Positions 1 to 9,948 of a stretch of 64,000 bases of DNA are shown one piece after another (the first letter of the stretch is position 1; the number at the start of each line of letters is the position of its first letter). The DNA comes from Prorocentrum cordatum (Eukaryota > Sar > Dinophyceae > Prorocentrales > Prorocentraceae), in the NCBI GenBank assembly GCA_963575745.1, contig CAUYUJ010009569.1:311953-375952 (forward strand), read 5' to 3'. A program made the translations under genes and the position numbers. The notes below the pieces were generated by a model. It searched no databases. It saw only the letters and a list, made by a program, of their open reading frames with translations, and had not been told where the DNA came from.

Positions 1-455
1 CTCTTGCCTCTTGAGAGCTCGAAATGTTCGCTCGGGTCCCCCGTCTGGGCACTCTCCTGGAGCCGTCTTGGGGACCTCTTGGGCCGTCTTGAAAGCGTCT
101 TGGGCCGTCTCGGGGCCCTCTTCGGCCGTTAGGGGACCCTTCTGGGGGCCTCTTGGGCCGTCTCGGGGCGATCTTGGGGGCCTCTTGGGCCGTCTTGGCG
201 CGTCGGGAAGCGAAACAGGCAAGAACGCCAAAATGTTTCCAAAAACGTCCGGGAAGTCCATGAATTTTGCCTCGTGGGAACGCTCCTGGAGGCCTCTTGG
301 GGCGCTTTGCAGGCCTCATGGGCCGTCTGAAGGCCGTCAAGGCGTCTTGGACATATCGTTCGGCGATTCGGGGTTCTCTTGGACTGTCTTTGGGCTTCTT
401 GGGGCACTCTTGGCTCGTCTTGGAGCTTTTTTGAGCTCCGGGACTCCCGGGGGGG
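1..455 (+). repeat. Degenerate CCTCTTGGG-type dispersed repeat
   Basis: Short imperfect tandem motifs of the form GGGGGCCTCTTGG and GGGCCGTCTTGG run through this block. They surround an A/T-richer core at about 205-275 (AAAATGTTTCCAAAAACGTC). The same pattern, in either orientation, recurs at about 7130-7990, 8330-8850, 14850-15905, 18000-18500, 21050-21540, 24960-25450 and 25830-26640. Reading frames inside it are Gly/Leu/Pro-rich by composition and are not genes. Confidence 0.85.
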
Positions 456-686
456 GGCGTCGTATCTGACACCACCCCCTCCCCGGGACCCCCTCCCAGG
501 ACCCGGGTCCCCCCTGGGACCCCCCCCCGGACTCCCCCCAGGACCCCCCCGGGAGCTTCGACGAGCCCAGGGAAGGGGGGGGGCAGGGAAAGGGGACGAC
601 AGAGACGACGACCAACGAACGACGGAGATGACGACTTGAACGGACAAGCCCCTCACACACGCCGTCGTCCTGGCTTCATCTTAAGA
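456..686. other. G/C-homopolymer-rich spacer, no gene seen
   Basis: Runs of C and G (about 456-595) are followed by a GACGAC/ACGA-rich stretch. I see no conserved coding signal or structured element. Confidence 0.6.
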
Positions 687-905
687 GGGGTGCGGCGCGG
701 TGAGCCCGGCCCCTCGTCCTCCTCGTCCTTTTCGTCGTCCTCCTCCTCCTCCTCCTCCCCCTTCTCCTTGTCCTCCCTCTTCTTCTCCTCCTCCTCATCC
801 TCCTCCTCCTCTTCCCCCTCCTCCTCCTCCTCCTCCTCCTCCTCCTCCTCCTCCTCCTCCCCCTCCCCCTTTTCCTTTTCCTGGGGGTGCGGCGCGGTGA
901 GCCCG
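687..905. repeat. TCC array flanked by 22-bp perfect direct repeats
   Basis: A pyrimidine (TCC)n array at about 712-882 lies between two identical 22-bp sequences at 687-708 and 884-905, each containing GGTGCGGCGCGGTGAGCCCG. The direct repeats could be a target-site duplication or a duplicated splice-site-bearing segment, since each contains a G|GTGAG donor-like motif. The right copy abuts the Sep15-like exon. Confidence 0.85.
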
Positions 906-912
906 CCCCCGA

Positions 913-1032
913 CAGGGGCGGCCCCGACGGCTGCGCCGCCACGCTGGACGGCGAGAACGCCAGTGGTGAGGGCTGCCTCGCGCTCGGGTTCGACCCCAGG
1001 CAGCTCGGCTGCCACACCTGCGACACGCTGAG
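913..1032 (+). CDS. Sep15 (selenoprotein F)-like N-terminal Cys-rich exon fragment
   Basis: In the frame beginning at 926 the segment reads ...GEGCLALGFDPRQLGCHTC then DTLR. The spacing C-x2-LGF-x4-QLxC-x2-C matches the start of the UGGT-binding Cys-rich domain of Sep15/SelF, an ER thiol-redox protein involved in glycoprotein quality control. Both ends run into TCC arrays. A plausible 5' boundary is the AG near 911-913 and a plausible donor is the GC after 1032; dinoflagellate introns often use non-canonical GC donors. The next conserved piece of this domain (D-x-C-x2-CC) appears at 2638-2768, so these look like two exons of one gene with an invaded intron. No selenocysteine-containing exon was found. 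Without a transcript it could be an exon relic. Family assignment rests on Cys spacing and the LGF motif. Confidence 0.55.
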
Positions 1033-1038
1033 GCTTTG

Positions 1039-1165
1039 CCTCCTCCTCTCTCCTCGTCCTCCTCCTCCTCCTGGTCCTCCTCCTCCTGCTCCCTTCTCCT
1101 CCTGCTCCCTCCTCCTCCTCCTCATCCTCCTCCTCCTTCTCCTCCTCCTCCTCCCTTGCTCCGTT
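1039..1165. repeat. TCC/CTG-rich trinucleotide array
   Basis: Mostly (TCC)n with some CTG. Long Ser-, Pro- or Leu-rich frames here are compositional. It separates the Sep15-like exon from a retroelement remnant. At about 1172-1256 a short open stretch (ALRYADSFGDVADGRRQPF, ending TGA) follows; I do not recognise it. Confidence 0.85.
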
Positions 1166-1253
1166 CTCCTCTCTATCCGCGTGCCTACGCGCTGCGCTAC
1201 GCCGACTCGTTCGGCGACGTGGCGGACGGGCGTCGCCAGCCCTTCGTGAGCCC

Positions 1254-1985
1254 GTGAGGGTGCAAATTTTCGGTGAGATCTTCTCAGGCACTGGGCGGCT
1301 GGGTCAGGCTGCTGCTCATGAGGGGCTACACGTGCTCTGGTGGGATATCGAGTATGGCCAGGCCCATGACTGGGCGCTTGCCAGTAACCAGAACCTGCTG
1401 ATGGGGTGGCTCGCCGGCGGACTCACCGCTGGCTTTCACGTCGCCCTTCCGTGCCAAACGTTCTTTCGCTTCCGCAACAGAGGCAACGGGCCGCCGCCAC
1501 TGAGGGCTTTCCGTGGGGCTTGTCTGGGTTGCCTCCTTCACTGCAACGCAAAGTGTCGTTGGCTAATAATTTGGCCCATTTTTTCGGCGCCGCATGTTTC
1601 GCGATGCCATTCTTCGGCGTGTGCCTTGGAGTCTGGAGAACCTGCGTACCTCCCGACCTCGGCTGTGCAATTCAATCGTTTCCCTGACCAAACGCCAAAA
1701 CGTCAATGTTGTGCACGCTGATTTTTGCATGGGGGTCGGGCCTCTCAAATAGTCCACCACATTCGTTTCTTTCCTCGTTGGCCTCTCTGGTCTCAGCGCC
1801 CGCAGGTGTCTTTTCAGTCGTAGAGTGTGTGCGCGCTCTGGCGAGGCCCACCAACAGCTGGTGGGGAAGCGCGATGGCGGTGTGTTGTGGATTGAGGTTG
1901 CGGAGCCGTGCCCTGCCCCTCTGTGCACATTCATTGCTGAAAAGGTTATGGGATGTTATCGCTGCGCGGGCCGCTCAGAACCTTG
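1254..1985 (+). pseudogene. Broken methyltransferase-like domain of a DIRS-type retroelement
   Basis: The first frame reads VQIFGEIFSGTGRLGQA, a glycine-rich SAM-binding-like motif as in C5-methyltransferase motif I. It continues to an acidic WWDIEYG and then HVALPCQTF, which resembles the motif IV PC(Q), followed by GPPPLRAF. Near 1510 the frame must shift to pick up FPWGLSGLPPSL and LANNL, which follow in related domains. Further conserved-looking sequence (DFCM...STTF...LSARRCLF...AEPCPAPLC) lies in a third frame to about 1985 and contains an in-frame TAG. With at least two frameshifts and a stop, and a first ORF that has only a GTG start, this is a dead fragment. The same kind of domain occurs in the Copia element at 60.5-60.9 kb and probably in the LINE at 51.3-52.0 kb. 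Confidence 0.6.
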
Positions 1986-2247
1986 ATCGATGTTTGAGTA
2001 CTTCGTGAGTTCCAGCAGAGCCAGGTCGCACACTTTGCACAGTCGGCGGTGTTTATTTTTTGTCGGTGCATCTATGGCAGTGCGTGTAGCCGAAGTCACA
2101 CACGAGCAGGAGGGTTCTCGACGGTCTCGTTGCGGGCCCGCCCGCTCGTCTCTGGTCGGTGGCGCGACTGCAGTTGCAAACTAGCTGCCATCGTCGACTG
2201 GCTATGGCTGCGGCAGTTGTCTGGCCACGAACGGATGCCTGAACAAT
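1986..2247. other. Spacer without recognisable gene
   Basis: Mixed-composition sequence between the methyltransferase-like remnant and a microsatellite. I see no conserved feature. Confidence 0.5.
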
Positions 2248-2637
2248 CCTCATCATCATCATCCTTGTCATCATCATCGCCATTCTCACCATCATCATCA
2301 CCAGCGTCGCCATCACAGCCACCACGGTCACCATCACCATCGCCATGCCCCTCCTCCTCCTCCTCCTCCTCCTCCTCCTCCTCCTCCTCATCGTCATGCA
2401 TATCACCATTTTGCCGTCGCCATTTTCCCAGCTATATACTCCTATCCCTCATCCATTGTCCCTTCCCCTCCTCGCCCATGTTCCCCCCATCGCGTCTTTC
2501 ACCCCCTCTTCTCCCTCCCTTTTTTTCGCCCGTTCTCCCCTCCTCCATGCCCTTTTCATCCGCCCCCTCCCCCTCGTGTTCCCCCGCCCCTCTTCTTCCC
2601 CCCACCTTGGCGGCGTTGGCGGCGGTGCGCGGAGGAT
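2248..2637. repeat. CAT/ACC and CTC trinucleotide arrays, then pyrimidine-rich tract
   Basis: Imperfect (ATC)n/(ACC)n at about 2248-2345 passes into (CTC)n at 2348-2390 and a C/T-rich tract to about 2610. The pyrimidine tract directly precedes the second Sep15-like exon and may be its polypyrimidine/acceptor region. Confidence 0.8.
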
Positions 2638-2768
2638 CCGTCTCGAGGAGGCCGGGGGCGTCGGCTTGGGGCTGTTCGATGAATGCAGCAGGTGCTGCCA
2701 GCGGGCCCCGCAGGTGGAGCGGTTCGACAAGGGCACCCTGCTGGCCGACGCGTCCGCCCAGGAGCGGG
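2638..2768 (+). CDS. Sep15-like second Cys-rich exon fragment
   Basis: The frame reads LGLFDECSRCCQRAPQVERF followed by DKGTLLADASAQE. The D-x-C-x2-CCQ block is the second half of the Sep15/SelF Cys-rich domain, which should follow the CHTC block found at 913-1032. A likely acceptor AG lies near 2636-2637 after a pyrimidine-rich stretch. The 3' side runs directly into a GGA array at about 2800. The redox CxU/CxC exon expected next was not located. Thioredoxin-fold exons of the same family appear at 19.4, 19.9 and 27.7 kb. The linkage into one gene is inference. Confidence 0.5.
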
Positions 2769-2805
2769 GGAGGAGCGAACGAGGAGCGAGGGAGGAGCGA
2801 AAATG

Positions 2806-3080
2806 AACGAGGAGGAGGAGGCAGAGGAGGAGGAGGAGGAGGAGGAGGAGGAGGAGGGAGGAGGAGGAGGGAGGAGGAGGAAGAGGAGCAGGACAAACAA
2901 GAGGAGGAAGAGGAGGAGGAGGAAGAGCAGGAGGAAAAGGAGGAGGAGGAAGAACAGGAGGAGGAGCGAGGTGCGTGGATCGAAGAGCGAGGAACGAATA
3001 GCGAGGAGCGATGAGCGAGGAACGAAACGGAGGAGGAGGAGGAAGGTGGAGGAGGAGGGCGATGAGGAGGAGGAGCAATG
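2806..3080. repeat. GGA trinucleotide array
   Basis: Imperfect (GGA)n with GCGAGGAGCGA interruptions. Glu/Arg-rich frames on either strand are compositional. Confidence 0.9.
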
Positions 3081-3089
3081 AGTAGCAAG

Positions 3090-3910
3090 GAACAAAGGGG
3101 GAGGAGGCTTCGCGTGGGTCCTGTTCGGCAGACGTGCTAGGCGCCAGTGGCTTCGAACGTAGTCCCTCGAAACAGAGTTTGAATCATTAGCACGATGGAA
3201 TTGACCCTGCTCCTCCGCCATCTTAGGAAGCAGTCTTACAAGAGGGGGAGCAAACTTGCATACGTATACCTCATACGTCTACCGCATGAAGGTGCCTCGT
3301 GCATGTACCTTTGCCCGCGTCGCATTCGATATGTTTGCATATGTCTCGACGGTGCAGGAAAAAACGGTGCTCGCGCAGGCCGGGCAGACCAGCTACACAT
3401 TTTATCTTCTAAGACACTAGCTGCTCTTGTGCGGAAAAGTTGACAGACCTATCGGCAGTGAAGTGCTGCGCGCGCTTAGTTTCGAGACTGGCAGTCTGCC
3501 ATCCGCCACTGGGAGGTTAAGGAGACCTGGGTGCGGCCAAGGCAGGAGTGGGCGAAATGCCTACACAAGATGGTCGCCCCGTGCTTTGTTTCTGAAGCTG
3601 TCATGAAGCGTTGCATTGCGCCGTTTCGCCTCAGATTCCGCCTGCGTTGCTCAACTTTGGGCCGAAGAGTTGCTTTGAGCAACGCTTCGAACGATGCCTC
3701 ACACGCATATGGTTGGCTGCTGCAGTGCATTTTTCAGTCTTGTCTCGCCCCCTCGTCGTCATCCTCCTCGCCTCCCCCTGTCCTTTTCCTCTGTCTTCGC
3801 GTTTGTGCTAGAAGCGAGCAATGTCTTTACGATCTATTCCTTTAGTTTTCTCACGAGATGTTTGTGCCTATGCGCTGGACGGCGTTTGGCTCTTCCTGTG
3901 TGCCTGGGAG
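3090..3910. other. Intergenic or intronic stretch, no gene recognised
   Basis: Near-unique sequence with short ORFs under 110 residues on both strands and no conserved motif that I recognise. It may be intron of the putative Sep15 locus. Confidence 0.4.
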
Positions 3911-3917
3911 CGAGAAG

Positions 3918-4105
3918 GAGGAGGAGGACGAGGAGGAGCAGGACCGAGGAGGGGAGGAGCGAGCAGCGAGGAGCGATGAGCGAGGATGGGGAGGGGGAGC
4001 AGCGTGGTGGAGGAGGAGGAGGAGGAGGAGCAGGAAGAGGAAGAGGAGGGGGAGCGGTAAGGCGGAGGAGGAGGAGGAGGAGGAGGAGGAGGAGCAGCGT
4101 CGATA
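3918..4105. repeat. GGA trinucleotide array
   Basis: Imperfect (GGA)n similar to the 2806-3080 array, including the same GCGAGGAGCGATGAGCGAGG interruption. Confidence 0.9.
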
Positions 4106-4815
4106 ACCCATGCGTTGCGACCTTCGTCAGCACGTTCTCCCGGCCTTCCGCAGGCCCCCAGGGAACGTCTGGAGGGTCGCTGGAGGGTCGGTCTCTGGAG
4201 GCTTCCGGGCACCTCCAGAGACCTCCAGAGAACTTTTGTCGTGGGTTCGTGGAGGGAGGGTTATCCCAAGGTGGGGTCCGGGAGCGCACCCAGCTAGATA
4301 CTCACGTTTCCCTCTTCCAGGCGCCGTTTAGAGCGATTTTCCTCCCAGCCCCACATCTGCCCCTACCCTACCATTACGTCCCTCTGATCTTGGAGGATCG
4401 ATGATATTTGACGCCCGTCTTCTCGCGGCGCTTTCGGGGCCCCTTCGGGCGCTCTCGCGGCCCCGGCTGGATCCGCGTTGAGGCTGCTGCTGTGTTTTCT
4501 ATTCGTTTCCTCCTGTTGAGACCTCGGGGGACCTTCAGGCACCTCAGGAGACCTCGGACTGAGGATCGAGTTTCGGGACGTTTCTGGAGTGCTGGCTGGA
4601 TTCGCCAAGAAATCCTGGTCAAAGCGCACCCTGGGAGGATAGGAGAGGATGATCGGAGGCCAGACGTCTGCGGACGTCCGAGGTCTATGTTCAAGCAAGC
4701 AACAAGGCCATGCATCCTGAAGGACGCGTGGGCTGGCAAAGACACTCACGGTTCCTGCCGTGATTCGCTGCGACACACAATCGGCGCCAGCGCGGATTGG
4801 ACTAAACAGCCCGAG
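4106..4815. other. Spacer with short dispersed repeat, no gene
   Basis: Contains GACCTCCAGAG repeats at about 4165-4235. At 4592-4643 there is a ~45-bp repeat (CTGGCTGGATTCGCC...GCGCACCCTGGGAG) also found at about 8025-8078 in reverse and at 52679-52726. No conserved coding sequence was seen. Confidence 0.5.
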
Positions 4816-4866
4816 AGGACGGGGAGGAGGAGGAGGAGGAGGAGGAGGAGGGGGAAGAGGGGGAGG
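4816..4866. repeat. GGA array at LINE 3' border
   Basis: (GGA)n directly next to the 3' end of the minus-strand LINE; in LINE sense it reads as a TCC tail-like array. Confidence 0.85.
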
Positions 4867-4894
4867 ACCTGCATGCAATGAAATATGATGGAAA

Positions 4895-6421
4895 TCAGAC
4901 CATTATATACACTTCTGTTGCCCACTGCTGCCGGGGGCGGCCTCGCCGCCGAGCGGTCGCCCAGCTTCGCGGGGTCCCGTCCAGGTTGCACAGGACCTCC
5001 CTGACCAGGGAACCGGCGCTGTTGTTCGCGATCTTGTTGTACAGGGCAATTTGCCTCGAGGCCAGGATGTTCGAGAGCGGTTGTGCTACTGCTCTGTGTA
5101 GGACATCATCGTTGCTGACCCTTGATACATACGAGCACGGGATGCCCATGATGCGCCTCAAACTCCTGCAATGGAAAGCTTCCAGCCGGGCCCTCTCAGC
5201 GCGTAATAGCCAGACAGAGTCGAGAGAGTACAACAGCTTGCTCAGCACACACGTCTCGTAAATTTTCATCTTCCGCGCTTGACCTATGGAAGAATGGGAC
5301 CACATCTTCCGAAGTTTGTTGAAAACCCCAGTCGCTTCTCCAGTGCGCCGTGAGAGTTCTGATGCAGCCTTTCCGTCGCAAGTGATGAGCTCACCTAAAT
5401 AAACGGCTTCCCGCACCGTGCTGATAGGACCACCATCTGGCCTCGTGGTACCCATTCCTGTTGAGATCTGTATCTGAACAGTCTTATCCCAATTCAGCTC
5501 TAACCCGTACTTCGCGCCTTCCTTGACGACGGCGTTGAGAATCTTTTGCAGGTTCTCTCGGTGCTGTGAGGCCAACAAGGTGTCGTCAGCATATAGAACC
5601 TCCCTGGTGACCAATAACGCCGGCTCATCACGAAGATCAGCGCGGTCGAACACGTCGTGCAGGAGGACGCTTTGCACGGCGATGAAGAGGTAGGGCGATA
5701 GCGGGCACCCTTGGGCGATCCCTGCGCGCTGACGTCTTTCTGAGGATGTTCCCGCGTGGTCGTGTATGACGAAGTACCGGCTCTCGTATATCGCCCCGAT
5801 CATGCTCACCATCTCCGCAGGCAGCCCAAACTTGTGCAAAACCGCACACATTACGTCTGGCTTCACTCTGTCGAAAACTTTCGCCCAGTCCACCATGAGA
5901 AGCAGCATGCCGCCCGAGTTGTTGTTGTGCGCAGCGTCTATCATGCGCCTCACCAACATCAGAGCGTCTGCCGTGCCTCGACCTGGTCGGAAACCATACT
6001 GTGAATTCCGCATCCGGCTTTCGGCACCACCACCGATCAACCTTTGCTGCAACATGGAAGTCAGGACTTTGTATCCTACTGGCAATAGCGAAATTGGCTG
6101 GTAGTTTGCTGGGAGCGCGGCGTCGCCTTTTTTGAGCAAGAGGACGACTTTTGCGCGGCGCCACGCCTCTGGAATAGCTTTCTGTTCCCAGCACTTTTGA
6201 CAAACACGAAGCAGAATACCGCAAGCCAGGTCGTCATCCGCCACTGCCTTCCAAAAGTCTGGCGGCACGTCGTCGGGCCCGGCCGCCTTCCCGACCTTCA
6301 GTCTGCCCAGAGCTCGCCGGAGTTCGGCCAGTGTGAACGACCCTGTGTCGACTGGTAACGTAGGCCCAAGCGGCGCGTCACTTGCGGGAGTCATGCCTTC
6401 AAAGCGTCGCGTCGCTTCCAC
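4895..6421 (-). CDS. LINE reverse transcriptase domain (no own start)
   Basis: About 508 residues with the RT blocks in order: VGKAAGPDDVPPDFW, NYQPISLLPVGYK, QYGFRPGRGTADAL, LMVDWAKVFDRV (first catalytic Asp), GIAQGCPLSPYLF, VLYADDTLLAS (YADD at about 5583-5594), GLELNWDKT and VYLGELIT. The C-terminus ends RRRGRPRQQW, a common LINE 3' motif. It copies element RNA at the nicked target. The frame upstream is open only to a GTG at 6421, so this is the downstream part of ORF2 rather than a separate gene. Catalytic residues are present, so decay is recent or slight here, but upstream frame breaks make the copy non-functional. Confidence 0.93.
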   Translation of the reverse strand: MEATRRFEGMTPASDAPLGPTLPVDTGSFTLAELRRALGRLKVGKAAGPDDVPPDFWKAVADDDLACGILLRVCQKCWEQKAIPEAWRRAKVVLLLKKGDAALPANYQPISLLPVGYKVLTSMLQQRLIGGGAESRMRNSQYGFRPGRGTADALMLVRRMIDAAHNNNSGGMLLLMVDWAKVFDRVKPDVMCAVLHKFGLPAEMVSMIGAIYESRYFVIHDHAGTSSERRQRAGIAQGCPLSPYLFIAVQSVLLHDVFDRADLRDEPALLVTREVLYADDTLLASQHRENLQKILNAVVKEGAKYGLELNWDKTVQIQISTGMGTTRPDGGPISTVREAVYLGELITCDGKAASELSRRTGEATGVFNKLRKMWSHSSIGQARKMKIYETCVLSKLLYSLDSVWLLRAERARLEAFHCRSLRRIMGIPCSYVSRVSNDDVLHRAVAQPLSNILASRQIALYNKIANNSAGSLVREVLCNLDGTPRSWATARRRGRPRQQWATEVYIMV

Positions 6422-7036
6422 TGCACGTGCTCGAAGTAGTCTGCCATGACATTCGCCCTGTCCGCCGAATCACTCAGCATGCTTGACGGGCCTGGGTTTG
6501 CGAAGGTACCGGGTTGCTTCCCAACTCCCTCCGCGAGTAAACTCATCCAGCCACTTTTTTCTGTCTTCTTTGCTGGAATTCCTGATGAGTTTGTGGAGTC
6601 TGCGTTCGCCCTCGTAGTCCGCAGCCCTGCGGCACGCATCGCGATCCGAGATCAATTGCAGCGTAGCTCGGCTAGTCCATGGCCGCCTAGCCGGGGGGCC
6701 CCCGTCAGGAAGCGCATCGGCAGCATAGGCGAAAGCGGGTCGAAGATCCTCTGTGGCATCGTCTAGGGAGCCTGGCTGGGCAGAAGACGAGTCCGTAAAC
6801 CTTCGCGTGAACTCGGATCGAACGCTTTGGTGCTGGAGTGCCGATTTATCCACGGATTTCTTTTGTGCCCGGGCCTCCGTGTTGAAGTTCACGCTGGTCT
6901 CGACGATGGTGAGGAAATGGTGGCTGTTTAGAGCACATGTCCGGCTCGTCCAACAACTCGTGATCGTAGGCAGAGCGCCCCGGTGACATAGTACATGGTC
7001 TATTTGAGCCAAACGCTCCGGCGATATGGCTTCCAT
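6391..7036 (-). pseudogene. LINE endonuclease C-terminus and linker, frameshifted
   Basis: From 7036 the frame reads ERLAQIDHVLCHRG and NSHHFLTIVE, matching the end of an APE-like endonuclease (D-H to N-HH), then a linker ending KKWLDEF...RYLRKPRPVKHAE and a stop at 6470. The expected continuation (DRANVMADYFEHVQWKRRDA) is in another frame at 6391-6639. The RT then resumes in the first frame at 6421. Two compensating indels therefore separate the endonuclease and RT. Confidence 0.75.
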
Positions 7037-7040
7037 GGGG

Positions 7041-7051
7041 TGCGTCCCACG

Positions 7052-7121
<70 letters not shown>
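7041..7121. repeat. ACT trinucleotide microsatellite
   Basis: A near-perfect (ACT)n run of about 25 units at the 5' border of the minus-strand LINE. Confidence 0.95.
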
Positions 7122-7995
7122 GCTGGGAGGCCTAAAATCGCCCCCGAGAGCCCTCAGACTGCAATCCCGGCGGTCCCATTCGGTCTCGAGACACCCCCAA
7201 GACGCCGTCCAGAGGTCTCTGGCGACGCACGATGCGTTTTGAATTGTCCCAGAGGCTCCCACGACGTCCCAAGAGGCCTTTAAGATGCCGCCCAAGAGCG
7301 CCCCGAGAGGGCAAAATCGTTGTTTTTTTGGTTTTTAATGTTTTTTGCATTCTCGCTGTTTCGAGTTTCCGGCGCTAAAGCACCGCCCAAGAGGCTCCCA
7401 AAACCGCTCCAAGAGGCCCCCAAGAGAGCCCAAAGATGGCCCGAGAGAGCCCCGAGACGGCCCCAGAGCCGCCCAAGACGTCCCAACAAGGCCCCAAATG
7501 GGCCCAAGAGAGGGAACGCGAACCGAAAAATAAAGCTCTCCGCCCCAAGATGCCCCCAAGAGGCCCCAAGATGCCCCCAGGAAGCCCCCAAGAGGCCCCA
7601 AGATGCCCCCAAGAGGCCCCAAGAGGCCCCCAAGAAACCCAAAAGAGGATCCAAGACGGCACCCAAGACAGCACCCAAAAGGCTTCAAAACTCTGTCTAA
7701 GAGGCCCCCGAAGACATACCAAGAAGGTCCCATGACGACTTCAAGAAGCTGTCCAGGATGCCCGAGGAGGCCCCAAGAGGCCCCCAAGAGTGCCCAAGAG
7801 GCCCCCAAGAGGCCCCCAAGCGGCCTCAAGCAGAATCCAGAAGGCCAGAAAGAGGCCCCCAAGAGCCCAGCGGTCCAGGAGGGGGCCGAATGAACATTTC
7901 CAGCCCTGGGCTCCCGGAAGCCCAACAGGAAGCCCCACGTAACTCGCAAGACCCCTTCCCCCGACGCTCCCGAGACGCCCAAAAGGCTTCCCAGA
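7122..7995 (-). repeat. CCTCTTGG-type dispersed repeat, reverse orientation
   Basis: Same family as 1-455 but inverted (CCCCCAAGAGGCC units). An A/T-rich core lies at about 7312-7370 (TGTTTTTTTGGTTTTTAATG). All six frames are partly open because of the biased composition. Confidence 0.85.
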
Positions 7996-8300
7996 CAGCC
8001 CAAGATGCAACAAAAACTGCGATGCCCCGGGGTGCGTTTGGACAATAATTTCGAGACGAAGCCAGCCTTGACCACGAAGAGCGCCTCGGAGGCGGAAAGG
8101 AGGGTCATCCGGTTGCGGACCGGACCGGGCCGCAACCGGGCCCGGGGGCCCGGGGGCCACGACCTCTACCACAAATGTAGACCCGGGGGCCCACCCGGAC
8201 CTTGAGGGGCCCAAAATCGCATCGGAGGGCGGTCCGATGAGCGTCACGGCGGCCCCAGCCAGCCGCCCACCACTCTGAAGATGGCTTTGACGGATCACAG
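7996..8300. other. Spacer with reverse copy of 45-bp dispersed repeat
   Basis: At about 8025-8078 lies the reverse complement of the repeat also found at 4592-4643 and 52679-52726. The rest is C/G-rich with no gene seen. Confidence 0.5.
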
Positions 8301-8329
8301 GACGTTTCCAACAGCCCTAGAGGTTTCGA

Positions 8330-8850
8330 AGACGCGTCTTAACCCGTTTCCCCACGAGGGCCCAGAGAAGCAAAAATAGGCCCATTCCTTCCGTAAAACG
8401 TATATGTTTACCGTATTCGTGATTTTCGTCATCGCACAACATTTGACGACCTCAGGGGTCCCTAAGATCGCCCCTGCACGGCCCACGAGGCCCCCCAGAG
8501 GGCGCCAAGACAGCCCAAGAGGGTCCCAGGCCGGTCCCAGAGGCACCCAAAACGGCCCCAACGGACTCCCAGAGGGCTCCTAGAGGAGCTCAAGATACGG
8601 CAATCCAATTGGAATTGCCAGCCCCACGCCCCAAGAGGACCCCGAGACCCCCACGAGGCCCCAAGCAGCCAACACGAGGCCTCCAAGACGCCTCATAACC
8701 CGTGCAATTTGACCCCCCAGGCGCCCCGAGAGGCAGAAATGGCCCCGTTCTCGTCATAAAACGTACATGTCAACAGCATTCGTGTTTTTTTGTCTTCGCA
8801 CCGTGCTTGCCCCCAAGAGGCCCCCAAGCAGACCCCAAGAGGCTTCCAAT
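8330..8850 (-). repeat. CCTCTTGG-type repeat with a duplicated A/T-rich core
   Basis: Two copies of an A/T-rich core occur at about 8370-8450 and 8735-8810 (GTAAAACGTATATG... and ATAAAACGTACATG...), each followed by the GC-rich CAAGAGG repeats. The copies are ~365 bp apart, showing that the repeat unit includes both the core and the GC-rich tract. Confidence 0.7.
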
Positions 8851-9810
8851 TTATGTATGTATGCATGCATGCATTTCTGTATGTATGTATGTATGGATGG
8901 GTGGATGGAGGGATGGAGGGATGTATATGTATATGTATATGTATATGTAAATGTACATGTAACTGTATATATATACATATGTATAGGCAGCTGTAAATAT
9001 TTATGTTTTGATACGCATAATCATTTGTAACTGTACATGTATGTGTCAAAGTACATTAAGATGTATATGTATATGTATATGTATATGCTCAGGTATATGT
9101 ATATGTACATGTATAGGATTGTTGTATATGTGTATGTATGTATGTATGTGTATATATATATATATATATATATCAAAATGTATATATATGTATGTGCATG
9201 TGTATATGTATGTGTATAGGTTCATGTATAATTATGTGTATATATATATATACGTAAATGTATATGTATCTGTATATGCATATGAGTATGAATACGGATT
9301 CGCATAGATCTAGGTAAATGTATAGGTATATGTATAGGTAATTGTGTAGATCTATGTATGTGTATGTGTATGTGTACATGTTTATGTGTATCAGTATTTG
9401 TGCATGTACATGCATATGTATATGTATAAATAGATGATTGTGTTTATGTATATGTTTATATGCATGTGCATGTATAGGTATATGTATTTGTGTACGTGTA
9501 TATGTACATACACATATATATATGTAGTTGCATATGCATATGTTTAGGTATATGTATATGTAAACGTATACGTATATGTTTATGTATGTGTTTATGTATG
9601 TGCGTATGTAAATGTATATGTATATGTATACGTTTATGTCTATATGTATGTATGTATTCATGCATGCATGTATGCATGTATGTACGTATGCATGTATGTA
9701 TGGATGCATGCATTCATGTAGGTATGTATATAGATGTTTATATGCCGGCATGAATGCATACATGTATGCGTACATGTATGAACATATATGTATACATATA
9801 TGCCATCTGT
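8850..9810. repeat. TATGTA/TATGCA microsatellite field
   Basis: Almost a kilobase of TATGTA, GTAT and TATATA repeats. Frames rich in Tyr, Met, Ile and His are compositional. The array ends ~90 bp before a perfect palindrome and the DIRS-like element. Confidence 0.95.
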
Positions 9811-9902
9811 TTACAGAATAGCATGTGTAGCTCCCCTCGTGTAGTTTGTTCAGAAGATGCCAGTGATGCTCGGTTTATAAACGTGGACGCCCGGGAGGGG
9901 GC

Positions 9903-9948
9903 GGGGGAAATTCTGTACAAAACGACCGTTTTGTACAGAATTTCCCCC
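9903..9948. repeat. Perfect 22-bp-arm palindrome
   Basis: Arms at 9903-9924 and 9927-9948 (arm begins GGGGGAAATTCTGTAC) are perfect reverse complements with a 2-nt AC spacer. It lies ~140 bp upstream of the decayed DinoSL of the DIRS-like element and could be part of that element's terminal sequence or a separate hairpin. Confidence 0.95.

Larger units (their letters stand above)
4880..7039 (-). mobile_element. 5'-truncated LINE retrotransposon, minus strand
   Basis: A non-LTR retrotransposon remnant. In its own sense it starts inside the C-terminal part of an APE-type endonuclease (7036), continues through a connecting region with frame changes, and has a complete-looking reverse transcriptase ending at 4895. 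It is bounded 5' by an ACT/AGT triplet array (7047-7121) and 3' by a GGA/TCC array (4816-4866). 5' truncation is the usual result of incomplete target-primed reverse transcription. If the Sep15-like exons form one gene, this copy sits antisense in its intron. Confidence 0.9.

Noticed and set aside
980-1000. tRNA-like B box (GGTTCGACCCC)
   Set aside because: It lies inside the Sep15-like exon and no A box or cloverleaf partner is present.
653-1291. Long Glu/Arg-rich ORF on the minus strand
   Set aside because: It is the complement of TCC arrays; composition alone keeps the frame open.
7000-7020. TTTGAGCCAAA resembling the reverse complement of DinoSL
   Set aside because: Only a short partial match, and it lies inside the LINE endonuclease coding sequence.
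9173-9775. Tyr/His/Ile-rich ORFs in TATGTA arrays
   Set aside because: Microsatellite translation in all frames; no gene evidence.
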